A stretch of DNA of 51,591 nucleotides, from contig CALUJL010000021.1 in the NCBI GenBank assembly GCA_944320955.1, forward strand, positions 194,516 to 246,106, written 5' to 3'. Shown here in pieces: positions 44,131-51,591 of the stretch. Position 1 is the first letter of the stretch, and each line of letters opens with the position of its first letter. The position numbers were made by a program, and so were the translations under genes. The DNA is from an uncultured Bacteroidaceae bacterium. GTDB taxonomy: Bacteria > Bacteroidota > Bacteroidia > Bacteroidales > Bacteroidaceae. The notes below the pieces were generated by a model, which was given only the letters and a program-made list of their open reading frames with translations, made no database searches and had not been told where the DNA came from.

Positions 44131-44940
44131 ATGGGAAAAACGATTGCTTTAGCCAACCAGAAAGGCGGTGTAGGCAAGACCACCACCACCATCAACCTGG
44201 CAGCCTCGCTGGCCACGCTGGAAAAGAAGGTGCTCGTCATCGACGCCGACCCGCAGGCCAATGCCTCCTCCGGTCTGGGGGTGGACATAAAAGAGGTGGA
44301 ATGCAGCATCTACGAGTGCATCATGGGCGAAGTAGACCCGCACGAAGCCATCTACACCACCGACATCGAGGGGCTGGACATCATAGCCTCCCACATCGAC
44401 CTGGTAGGCGCCGAAATCGAACTGCTCAAGCAGGACAACCGCGAGCGGCGCATGTATAACCTCATCAAACCCCTGAAAGACGAATACGACTACGTGCTCA
44501 TCGACTGCTCCCCCTCGCTGGGCAACATCACGGTCAACGCCCTGACGGCCGCCGACTCGGTCATCATACCCGTGCAGTGCGAATATTTTGCCCTCGAAGG
44601 CATCAGCAAACTGCTCAACACCATCAAGATCATCAAGACGCGGCTCAACCCGCTGCTCGAAATAGAAGGCTTCCTGCTGACGATGTACGACTCGCGCCTG
44701 CGCCTGGCCAACCAGGTGTACGACGAGGTGAAACGCCATTTCCAGGAACTGGTGTTCGACACCGTCATCCAGCGCAACGTCAAAATCAGCGAGGCGCAGA
44801 GCCACGGACAGCCCTCCATCCTCTTCGATGCCGACTCCGCCGGCTCGCGCAACTACCTGGCCCTAGCCAAGGAAATCATACGCCGCAACACGCCCGCCGC
44901 CCAGGCCCCCCAAACCGCCGGGGCCGGAGCCGGGGCCTGA
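44131..44940 (+). CDS. parA: Chromosome partition ATPase ParA/Soj
   Basis: 269 residues. Walker-A of the deviant type KGGVGKTT at 11-18, with the signature lysine, then VLVIDADPQANASSGLG (Walker A') and YVLIDCSPSLGNITVNAL (Walker B). Binds DNA non-specifically in the ATP state and moves ParB-parS complexes. The C-terminus is a low-complexity Ala/Gly/Pro tail. A -7 box at 44002-44009 and parS-like half-sites lie upstream. The next gene is parB after 25 bp. Confidence 0.95.
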   Translation: MGKTIALANQKGGVGKTTTTINLAASLATLEKKVLVIDADPQANASSGLGVDIKEVECSIYECIMGEVDPHEAIYTTDIEGLDIIASHIDLVGAEIELLKQDNRERRMYNLIKPLKDEYDYVLIDCSPSLGNITVNALTAADSVIIPVQCEYFALEGISKLLNTIKIIKTRLNPLLEIEGFLLTMYDSRLRLANQVYDEVKRHFQELVFDTVIQRNVKISEAQSHGQPSILFDADSAGSRNYLALAKEIIRRNTPAAQAPQTAGAGAGA

Positions 44941-44965
44941 AACCATCCGTAGCGAACACCCGAAC

Positions 44966-45865
44966 ATGGCAGTACACAAGAAATTCCAACTCGGCCGGGG
45001 GCTGGACGCCCTCATCTCCACCGAAGAAATCAAGACACAGGGTTCATCCTCGATACACGAGGTGGAACTCTCCAAGATTGTCCCCAACCCCGACCAGCCC
45101 CGCCGCGAGTTCGACCCCGAGTCGCTGCAAGAACTGGCCGACAGCATACGCGAAATAGGCATCATACAGCCCATCACCCTGCGCCAGACCAGCCCCGACC
45201 AGTACCAGATCATAGCCGGCGAGCGCCGCTTCCGAGCCTCCCAGCTGGCCGGGCTCAAGACCATAGCCGCCTACATCCGCACCGCCGACGACGAAAACGT
45301 GATGGAAATGGCCCTCATCGAGAACATCCAGCGCGAAGACCTCAACTCCATGGAAATCGCGCTGGCCTACCAGCACCTCATCGAGCAGTACGGGCTGACC
45401 CAGGAGCGCCTCAGCGACCGCGTGGGGAAGAAGCGCGCCACGATAGCCAACTACCTGCGCCTCCTCAAGCTGCCCGCCGGGATACAGGTGGGGCTGCAGA
45501 ACAAGGAGATCGACATGGGCCACGCCCGCGCCCTCATCGCGCTGGACGACCCGAAACTCCAGATGAAACTCTACAAAGACATCCTCCAGGAGAACTACTC
45601 CGTGCGCAAGGTGGAAGAAATGGTCAAGGCCCTCAACGCCGGCGAGCCCCTCGCCAGCCTGAAGAAGCAGGCCGCACGCCCCAAACCGGCCCCCGCCAGG
45701 GCCGAGGGCGACTTCGCCCTGCTCAAGGAGCACCTGGCCCAATACTTCCGGACCCCCGTGCAGCTCACCTGCAACGCCCGGGGGAAAGGGAAAATCACCC
45801 TCACCTTCGAAAACGAACAAGACCTGGAACGCATCATCGCCCTGTTCGACAAACTGAAAGAATGA
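44966..45865 (+). CDS. parB: Chromosome partition protein ParB/Spo0J
   Basis: 299 residues. The N-terminal CTPase/ParB box includes IVPNPDQPRREFDPESLQEL and IIAGERRFRASQLAG; the helix-turn-helix follows (YGLTQERLSDRVGKKRATIA), and the last ~50 residues form the dimer domain (GKGKITLTFENEQDLERIIA). Binds parS and slides on DNA as a clamp in the CTP state. Its stop overlaps the next start in an ATGA, tying it to the DUF5683 gene. Confidence 0.95.
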   Translation: MAVHKKFQLGRGLDALISTEEIKTQGSSSIHEVELSKIVPNPDQPRREFDPESLQELADSIREIGIIQPITLRQTSPDQYQIIAGERRFRASQLAGLKTIAAYIRTADDENVMEMALIENIQREDLNSMEIALAYQHLIEQYGLTQERLSDRVGKKRATIANYLRLLKLPAGIQVGLQNKEIDMGHARALIALDDPKLQMKLYKDILQENYSVRKVEEMVKALNAGEPLASLKKQAARPKPAPARAEGDFALLKEHLAQYFRTPVQLTCNARGKGKITLTFENEQDLERIIALFDKLKE

Positions 45866-46758
45866 AGACAGACGCCGGAAAAAGGATGAGGCACACACGT
45901 GCACACCGCTGCCTGCTGGCCGGCCTGCTGCTCCTCCTGCTGGCGGCAGGCATCCATCTGCCCGCACGGGGCGGAGCACCTCTCCACACGCCGGGCACGG
46001 CCGGTTTCACCCTCCCTGCCCTCCCGGAAGACACCCTGGAGGCCGCCGGGGCCGACACCATAGCCCCCCGGCGCCTCTCCCGCGCCGAACGCCGGCGCCG
46101 GGAAGCTGCCGGACTCTCCACGGCCGACTCCCTGCAACGCCACAACGAGCAGAACCTCAGCCAGCTCGACCGCCCCATAGAGGCCGACAGCCTGGCCGCC
46201 CTGCCCCCGCACACCATGGCCGCAGCGAAACTCGACTCCGTGGCCAATGCGCTCGACGTAAAGAAAATCTTCATCCCCGACTCGAAGAAAGCCACCTGGC
46301 TGGCCGCCATCTTCCCCGGGGCCGGGCAGATCTACAATCGGAAGTTCTGGAAACTACCCATCATCTACGGCGGATTCCTCGGATGCGCCTACGCCCTGTC
46401 GTGGAACACGAAGTACTACAACGACTACTCCCAGGCCTACCTCGACATCATGGACGACGATCCCAAGACCGACAGCTACCTCGACTTCCTCCCCCTCAAC
46501 TACCGAATCGAAGGACGCGAGGAATGGCTCAAGACCGTCTTCAAGAACAAGAAAAACGCCTTCCGCCGCCAGCGCGACCTGAGCATCTTTGCCTTCATCG
46601 GCGTCTACATCATCTCCATCATCGATGCCTACGTCGACGCCGAGTTGAGCAGCTTCGACATCACGCCCGACATCACGTTCCACGTCAACCCCGCCGTCGG
46701 CCTCGACCCGAAAACCAACAACCGCTCCGTAGGCCTGCAATGCAGCGTCAACTTCTGA
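45862..46758 (+). CDS. DUF5683 domain membrane protein
   Basis: 298 residues. An N-terminal hydrophobic segment (CLLAGLLLLLLAAGIHL) is a signal or anchor; a low-complexity RR-rich linker follows, then the DUF5683 core: KKATWLAAIFPGAGQIYNRK, WKLPIIYGGFLGCAYALSWN and a later membrane span FAFIGVYIISIIDAYVDAEL. Conserved in the parA-parB operon of Bacteroidales. No established function; its position suggests envelope-chromosome coordination, which is inference. Confidence 0.82.
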   Translation: MKTDAGKRMRHTRAHRCLLAGLLLLLLAAGIHLPARGGAPLHTPGTAGFTLPALPEDTLEAAGADTIAPRRLSRAERRRREAAGLSTADSLQRHNEQNLSQLDRPIEADSLAALPPHTMAAAKLDSVANALDVKKIFIPDSKKATWLAAIFPGAGQIYNRKFWKLPIIYGGFLGCAYALSWNTKYYNDYSQAYLDIMDDDPKTDSYLDFLPLNYRIEGREEWLKTVFKNKKNAFRRQRDLSIFAFIGVYIISIIDAYVDAELSSFDITPDITFHVNPAVGLDPKTNNRSVGLQCSVNF

Positions 46759-46810
46759 GGCCCGCACGAGACAAAAGAATATACAACGAAGAAAATATCC
46801 ATCCCCCGAC

Positions 46811-48157
46811 ATGAAAAAGACCACAGCCCTGAGCCTCTCCGCCCTCCTGCTCGCGCTGGCTTCCGGCGGCAGCCTGCAGGCCGCCCGCCCGCTGTCGGCG
46901 GCCATGCCGCCCGCAGCCATCGGAGACAGCCTGACGGCCCCCGACGGGCCGGACGGCATCGTCTTCCCCGAAGCCATGCTGGCCGACATAGACAGCATCC
47001 TGCGCCAGTGGAGCGCACAGAAGTTCCTCCACTACCCCGACGAGTGCACTCCCTCCGAGGCCGACCCCACGTTTCCCGACTCCGTCTACGCCGCCCGCCT
47101 CGCCCAGCTGCCCACGCTCATCCCCATGCCCTACAACTCCGTAGTCCGCAGCTACATCGACGCCTACACCCGGCGCAACCGCCGACAGGTCTCCTACTTT
47201 CTGGCCGCGGCCAACTTCTATATCCCCATCTTCGAGGAGGCGCTCGACATGTTCGGCCTCCCCATCGAGCTCAAGTACCTCCCCATCGTCGAGTCCGCCC
47301 TCAACCCCACCGCCGTCTCCCGCGTCGGAGCCACCGGGCTGTGGCAATTCATGATCACCACGGGGCAGCAGTACGGCCTCGTCTGCAACAGCCTCCTCGA
47401 CGAACGGCGCGACCCCATCAAGTCCTCCTATGCCGCCGCCCGCTACCTGCGCGACCTCTACCACATCTTCGGCGACTGGGCTCTGGCCCTGGCGGCCTAC
47501 AACTGCGGCCCGCAAAACGTGAACAAAGCCATCCGCCGCGCCGGGGGAGCCCGCGACTACTGGGCCATCTATCCCTATCTTCCCCGGGAGACACGCGGCT
47601 ACGTGCCCGCCTTCGTGGCGGCCAACTACGTCATGAACTACTACTGCGAGCACGGCATCAGCCCCATGGAGTCCGACCTCAGCTTCAAGAGCGACACCGT
47701 GACCGTACAGCGCCGCCTCCACCTGGAACAGGTGGCCGGGGCCTGCGGCCTCGACATACAGGCCCTGCGCGCCCTCAACCCCCAGTACAAGGCCGATGTC
47801 CTGCCCGCCACCGCCATCGCGCCCTGCGCCCTGCGCCTGCCCGAAGAAGCACTGTCTGCCTTCATCGCATTGGGCGACTCCGTCTATAGCTACCGGGCTG
47901 CCGAATACGCCTCCCCCACGGCCCTGGCCACCGAGGCCTCGCTCGCCACGCTGGCCCCCGACGCGGCGGCTTCCTCCTCCACCGCCAAGAAGAAAGCCAC
48001 CACCTCCCGCCGCACCCGCTACCACCGCATCCGCCGCGGAGAGACACTCTCCACGATAGCCAAGCGCTACGGAGTGACCGTCTCCCAGCTGAAACGCTGG
48101 AACGGCATGCGCAGCAACCGTATCCGTGCCGGGCGGCGCCTCAAGATACTCAAATAA
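46811..48157 (+). CDS. MltD-like lytic transglycosylase with LysM
   Basis: 448 residues. Signal peptide to about residue 24. The SLT domain spans ~130-290, with the catalytic glutamate near residue 160 in IVESALNPTAVSRVG, then GLWQFMITTGQQYGL and ALAAYNCGPQNVNKAI. A C-terminal LysM (YHRIRRGETLSTIAKRYG...RAGRRLKILK) at ~400-448 binds peptidoglycan. Cleaves glycan strands to anhydromuropeptides in the periplasm. Last gene of the parA operon here; a terminator follows at 48209. From memory, many Bacteroides carry a relA/spoT gene next, which is not present here. Confidence 0.9.
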   Translation: MKKTTALSLSALLLALASGGSLQAARPLSAAMPPAAIGDSLTAPDGPDGIVFPEAMLADIDSILRQWSAQKFLHYPDECTPSEADPTFPDSVYAARLAQLPTLIPMPYNSVVRSYIDAYTRRNRRQVSYFLAAANFYIPIFEEALDMFGLPIELKYLPIVESALNPTAVSRVGATGLWQFMITTGQQYGLVCNSLLDERRDPIKSSYAAARYLRDLYHIFGDWALALAAYNCGPQNVNKAIRRAGGARDYWAIYPYLPRETRGYVPAFVAANYVMNYYCEHGISPMESDLSFKSDTVTVQRRLHLEQVAGACGLDIQALRALNPQYKADVLPATAIAPCALRLPEEALSAFIALGDSVYSYRAAEYASPTALATEASLATLAPDAAASSSTAKKKATTSRRTRYHRIRRGETLSTIAKRYGVTVSQLKRWNGMRSNRIRAGRRLKILK

Positions 48158-48208
48158 TCCTCCCGCCTCAAGCGCCCTCCCCTCCGGAAAGCGCTTCCCC
48201 CAAAAAAG

Positions 48209-48239
48209 GGCCGGCTCCTCCGCTGCGAGCCGGCCTTTT
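48209..48239 (+). terminator. Intrinsic terminator of the parA-mltD operon
   Basis: GGCCGGCTC (48209-48217) pairs perfectly with GAGCCGGCC (48227-48235), followed by TTTT and a further TTTTTT at 48243. The A tract before the stem could let it act in both directions. Confidence 0.85.
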
Positions 48240-48311
48240 CCCTTTTTTCCTCTCCTCCTGCACTCGGAACTCTCCCCTCCCGCATTGCATACGGAATACC
48301 CGCAAACCAGA

Positions 48312-48350
48312 CAAGGCCCGGCCGGCCACAGCGTAACCAACCGGGCCTTG
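48312..48350. repeat. Inverted repeat in the mltD-surface protein gap
   Basis: CAAGGCCCGG (48312-48321) pairs perfectly with CCGGGCCTTG (48341-48350), with outer CCAG/CTGG arms at 48307 and 48355. The 397-bp convergent gap 48158-48554 holds this stem and the two flanking terminators; I see no gene. Confidence 0.5.
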
Positions 48351-48440
48351 CCCGCTGGACAATACCCACAGAACCGGCCTCCACGCCACGAAGCCCGCCG
48401 GGAGAACGCCTGCAGAATAGATTCCCCACCGGCAGGCAGG

Positions 48441-48480
48441 AAGACAAAAAGAGCGGGGGACCTTCGCAGGCCCCCCGCTC
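48441..48480 (-). terminator. Intrinsic terminator of the collagen-like gene
   Basis: GAGCGGGGG (48451-48459) pairs with CCCCCGCTC (48472-48480). Read on the minus strand, the stem is followed by TTTTTGTC. Confidence 0.85.
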
Positions 48481-48554
48481 CGCAAGCATAATACTATGAA
48501 AGTGGGACTATCCTATATGTAGATAGGTTCCTGTTTCTGTATTGGGTTCGATTC

Positions 48555-51500
48555 TTACTTCTTCAGCGTGATGGTCTCACTCTTCGTGAGGACAACTATA
48601 CCGTTGATCTTCAGCTTTACGGTCAGTGTAGCAGGAGTATCTTCGGTAAGCTGTGCACCGGCATTCAGCTTGAGCTCGCTACCGTCCGAAGAGATGCTCA
48701 GGGCACTTTCGGGCAACTTGTCGCTCTTGATGCTGTACTCGATGGTCGTTGCGTTACCCGATACGTTGGGCTCGCTCAAGTGATAGCTGTTGGAACCGAG
48801 GTCGGTAAGCAGTTTTGTGAACGTGCCATCCTTGCTCTGATATTGGTAAACAGCACCGCCGTTAGTTGCATTCTCAACAATCGATACCAGCTGGCGTGCA
48901 TCGTAGGTGGTGGCGCCACCGAGCTGTGCAACGTTAATGCTCGTCTGGTTGACGTTGATGACGAACGGAGTCGTGAACTGTACCGTGAACGAGGTGACGA
49001 GCTTCTCTTCATCTTCTTCATCGCTTATGCGCTTAGCATACAGCTCTACTACGTAGCTCTTGCTCGTGCCTTCCAGTTCCTTATTCAAGGAAATCACTTG
49101 GTCGTCAAAGTCATTACCAGTGATTTCGGGTTCCAGATCATTAGGATTATCCGGAGTGGTCTGCCCGTCTTTGAGCTTGAAGTACATCGTGTAGTTGTCC
49201 TCGGGCACATCGAATGTGAACAGATCCTTCAGGGCAACCTGGAGTTTCCAAGTTTCGCTTCCTTCATCTCCTACTTCCTGTCCCTTAACGACTGCCGTGC
49301 TGGTAGCCTTCGTCACGAGGTTACTGAAGTGAGTCTGCGGATTGAAGTTGGCAATTGGTTCGGGCTCCGTAATGTTGTACGTGAACTTCACTGCAACTTC
49401 AGGATATACATTCTTGAATTCATCCTTCGGAAGGAACTTCATAATAGCAGTCTGGGCTCCGATTTCAGCATCAGTCGAGATCTTGAGGCCGAGAGCGATG
49501 GTCGCCGTTCCGGTACTGGAACCTTGGTTTGTGTAGTCATTCACAAAAGCAGTAACACCGCTTATTGCTTTACCGGATTCATCGACAGCCGTTATACCAG
49601 TCGTATTGTAGATGCTGTTAAATGAGGATTCATCCAAACCTACGGCAGTGTAGATGCTATGGGCTTGTTCCCATGAGATGCTTTTGAGCGGAGCACCGTC
49701 GGGCTTTTCACCGTTTGCTGTGAGCTCTGTATAAGAAATGTCTCCAAATCCGAATACAAGTTCTTTCTGCTCGGTATCGCCTTCTTCGCTTGCAGCGGTA
49801 ATCCGGATCCTGATATAGCGGGTGATGGGCATTGCGTTGTTGGCAAGGGTGGAGGTCACTTTGATGACCGGTTCTTTGCCGACTGCGCTGCTTCCGTTGG
49901 TGCCGCCATATTCAGGGTTGATAGAAACTACGCCGTCTACAAGATTGATGAATTGAGACTGGTCTGTAGTACCGTCGCTTCCTTCGGTCTTAACCCGCTC
50001 GTATGCGTACGCTACAGCAAAACCAGCTTCTTCGATATTGTGACCCTCCTCGCTTAACTGTGCATCCTTTTCAACACCCCACAGCTCAACGAGTTCTGCC
50101 AGGTTGAGGGTTTTGTTGCACGGAAGAGTGTATTCTGCGCTCTTTGCCTTCTTAGCCTCATCTAAGGTCACATATTTCAACGTATCGTATGCGGGGGTCT
50201 CCTGAGCCCGTTTCTGAGCATTGAGCAGGTAGAGGTTCTCCAGATCCATTTTCGAGACAGCAGCATAGTCGGAGGTGATTGTGCGCTTGCCGTCTTCGGT
50301 TATGGCCTGCAGGGCTACGAGGTTAGCACTTTTAGGATTGTTTGCCGCCAGTGCGGGCAGATCGCTCGGGGCTTGTACCGTGAATGTCAGGACACCGTTA
50401 TTGTTGACCGGCTCACCGATGACGGTGAGGGTAGGAGCGGAGCTCTTAACCATAACGCTTTGGCCGATGAAGCTGAAAGCAGCACCCTTAATATCGGCAT
50501 TGGCCGGGTTCATGCGATAAGATACGCTCTTGCTGTTGGCTACGATGTTCTTGCCGGCATATTGTATGGTGTAGAACTCGATGAGCGGCATGCCCAGTTT
50601 TGTGGAAAGTACTTCCGGAACGATGGCCAATGAGGTCAGCTTTTCGTAGAGCTTGATTTCGATGCTCTTGTCTTTGCCTTCGCCGCCTTCTACGTTCTTG
50701 AACGTCAGGATGCCTTCGGCCGTATCCCAAACAGCCGTTACTGTGCCTTCGGGCAGCCATTTTACGGTTGTTACTTCACGCTTGGGCTCGGTGCCTTCCT
50801 CAGCGTTCGGGTCTTCGGTAACTTTCACCCAGAAGCCGTTTTCATCACCTTTTGTACCGGGCACATAGTAGATGGTAGGAGCGTCCTTGCCGTTGGTTCC
50901 GTTCGTGCCGTTTTGGCCCTTGGCCGGAACTTCGAGGTCATTATTGCCGATCCACCAGTTGCCGTTTTCGCCGATGTACGGGGTCTCGCCATTCGAGCCG
51001 TTCGTACCATTGGTACCGTTTTGGCCCTTGGCCGGAACTTGGGTGTCGGTTTCGCCGATCCACCAGTTGCCGTTTTCACCGATATACGGGGTCAGGCCGT
51101 TCGTGCCGTTGGTGCCGTTCGTACCGTTTTGGCCGGCGGGACCTTGTGCCTGTACGTCGGTCTTCTCGCCGTTGATGTACCAGTAGCCATCGTCGCCGAT
51201 TTCGATGGTCGGGGTCTGGCCGTCGATGCCAGGAGCGCCGTCCTGACCGTCTTGGCCGTCAGCACCGTCTTGACCATCCTGGCCGTCCTGTCCGTCTTGG
51301 CCGTCAGCTCCGGCAGGGCCTTGTGCTTGCACGCCGGTGCTGGTGCCGTTGATGTACCAGTAGCCATCGCTGCCGATTTCGATGACCGGCGTCACGCCGT
51401 CAGCGCCCTGTGCCCCTTGTGCGGGATAGCCGGTGGGTTCGCCGTCGATGTACCAGTAGCCATCGTCGCCAATAGTTACGACGGAGCCGGGCTTGCCGTC

Positions 51501-51591
51501 TACGCCGTTCACGCCGTCAGCACCGTTGGTCAACGTGAAATCCGTGCCATCGCTGAGCGTGACCTTCACTCCGTTTGCAACCGGTTCCACG
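48555..51591 (-). CDS. Collagen-like repeat surface protein (N-terminus outside window)
   Basis: 1011 residues to the window edge, still open, so the start, signal and possible lipobox are missing. The first ~240 residues seen are collagen-like Gly-x-y tracts (GQDGQDGQDG, GQNGTNGTNGTNG) alternating with a conserved cassette: IEIGDDGYWYINGEKTDVQA or YIGENGNWWIGETDTQVPAK. This is the DUF4988-type pattern of Bacteroides surface proteins, as I recall it. The remaining ~770 residues are beta-rich, Ig-like sandwiches with no catalytic motif, ending in VKLKINGIVVLTKSETITLKK-like strands. Probably an adhesin or matrix component. The gene has lower GC than the adjacent par operon. Confidence 0.75.
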   Translation of the reverse strand, partial: VEPVANGVKVTLSDGTDFTLTNGADGVNGVDGKPGSVVTIGDDGYWYIDGEPTGYPAQGAQGADGVTPVIEIGSDGYWYINGTSTGVQAQGPAGADGQDGQDGQDGQDGADGQDGQDGAPGIDGQTPTIEIGDDGYWYINGEKTDVQAQGPAGQNGTNGTNGTNGLTPYIGENGNWWIGETDTQVPAKGQNGTNGTNGSNGETPYIGENGNWWIGNNDLEVPAKGQNGTNGTNGKDAPTIYYVPGTKGDENGFWVKVTEDPNAEEGTEPKREVTTVKWLPEGTVTAVWDTAEGILTFKNVEGGEGKDKSIEIKLYEKLTSLAIVPEVLSTKLGMPLIEFYTIQYAGKNIVANSKSVSYRMNPANADIKGAAFSFIGQSVMVKSSAPTLTVIGEPVNNNGVLTFTVQAPSDLPALAANNPKSANLVALQAITEDGKRTITSDYAAVSKMDLENLYLLNAQKRAQETPAYDTLKYVTLDEAKKAKSAEYTLPCNKTLNLAELVELWGVEKDAQLSEEGHNIEEAGFAVAYAYERVKTEGSDGTTDQSQFINLVDGVVSINPEYGGTNGSSAVGKEPVIKVTSTLANNAMPITRYIRIRITAASEEGDTEQKELVFGFGDISYTELTANGEKPDGAPLKSISWEQAHSIYTAVGLDESSFNSIYNTTGITAVDESGKAISGVTAFVNDYTNQGSSTGTATIALGLKISTDAEIGAQTAIMKFLPKDEFKNVYPEVAVKFTYNITEPEPIANFNPQTHFSNLVTKATSTAVVKGQEVGDEGSETWKLQVALKDLFTFDVPEDNYTMYFKLKDGQTTPDNPNDLEPEITGNDFDDQVISLNKELEGTSKSYVVELYAKRISDEEDEEKLVTSFTVQFTTPFVINVNQTSINVAQLGGATTYDARQLVSIVENATNGGAVYQYQSKDGTFTKLLTDLGSNSYHLSEPNVSGNATTIEYSIKSDKLPESALSISSDGSELKLNAGAQLTEDTPATLTVKLKINGIVVLTKSETITLKK
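50870..51520 (-). repeat. Five tandem WY/WW cassettes with collagen-like spacers
   Basis: Five in-frame units of ~30-60 residues. Units 1-3 carry IGxDGYWYI(D/N)G and AQG(P/A) ends; units 4-5 carry YIGENGNWWIG and VPAKGQNGTNGTNG. The DNA of units 4 and 5 is nearly identical over long stretches (for example ACCAGTTGCCGTTTTC at both). Such repeats can change in number by recombination or slippage. Confidence 0.75.

Noticed and set aside
51200-51520. CRISPR-like periodicity in the collagen-like gene
   Set aside because: The repeats are in-frame coding Gly-x-y units without unique spacers of constant length.

Overview
The window looks like chromosome from a GC-rich gut or oral member of the Bacteroidales (Bacteroidota). 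The evidence is: promoters of the TTTG-N20-TAnnTTTG type, a tmRNA tag ending YALAA, a DUF4270 lipoprotein, an ArgF'-type N-succinylornithine carbamoyltransferase, an inositol-sphingolipid gene cluster, BspA-type leucine-rich repeats, and glycan-degrading enzymes with lipoprotein or Sec signals. I cannot name the species.

Layout. 1-773: tail of an unrecognised protein. 740-4988: inositol lipid locus (PAP2-type phosphoinositol-ceramide synthase, CDP-alcohol phosphotransferase, GtrA-like protein, PgpA-like phosphatase on the minus strand; myo-inositol-phosphate synthase divergent on the plus strand). 5107-6975: GH29 alpha-L-fucosidase lipoprotein. 7109-7502: tmRNA. 7576-8808: panD and panC. 8971-11317: starch-synthase-like GT5 domain protein and DUF4270 lipoprotein. 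11471-14916: proB, proA and argF'. 15028-16518: NhaC antiporter. 16799-20530: large BspA-like surface protein. 20660-21193: 5-formyltetrahydrofolate cyclo-ligase. 21294-21623: a putative independent structured RNA with its own promoter and terminator. 21686-29644: envelope polysaccharide genes (two GT4 enzymes, two FdtA-like cupins, FdtC-like acetyltransferase, FdtB-like aminotransferase, a GT2, and a membrane sulfatase/LTA-synthase-like enzyme). The 25.0-27.6 kb part is clearly more AT-rich. 29733-35701: double-domain GH43 and a large LamG/alginate-lyase-like protein. 35769-38494: an AT-rich islet of small minus-strand genes, including an SF0329-family protein, a 35-residue membrane peptide and a frameshifted nuclease. 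39057-40568: GH30. 40922-43283: MBL-fold hydrolase, Nudix hydrolase and ADP-ribosylglycohydrolase. 43510-48157: EamA transporter and the chromosome partition operon parA-parB-DUF5683-mltD. 48555-51591: a collagen-like repeat surface protein running off the window.

Three things stand out beyond ordinary annotation. First, a short repeat family (units near GCAGGCACTTTTTGCGAAAA, often with CGCTTTTC/GAAAAGCG hairpins) occurs at six places; two copies lie inside coding sequence, one of them forming the N-terminus of the membrane sulfatase. Second, a roughly 290-nt RNA candidate beside the folate cyclo-ligase gene has a 13-bp long-range helix that competes with a GNRA-capped hairpin. Third, the AT-rich islet at 35.75-38.98 kb looks like acquired defence or conflict DNA. 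Several polypeptide starts were moved inward from the longest reading frame because promoters or signal peptides place them there.
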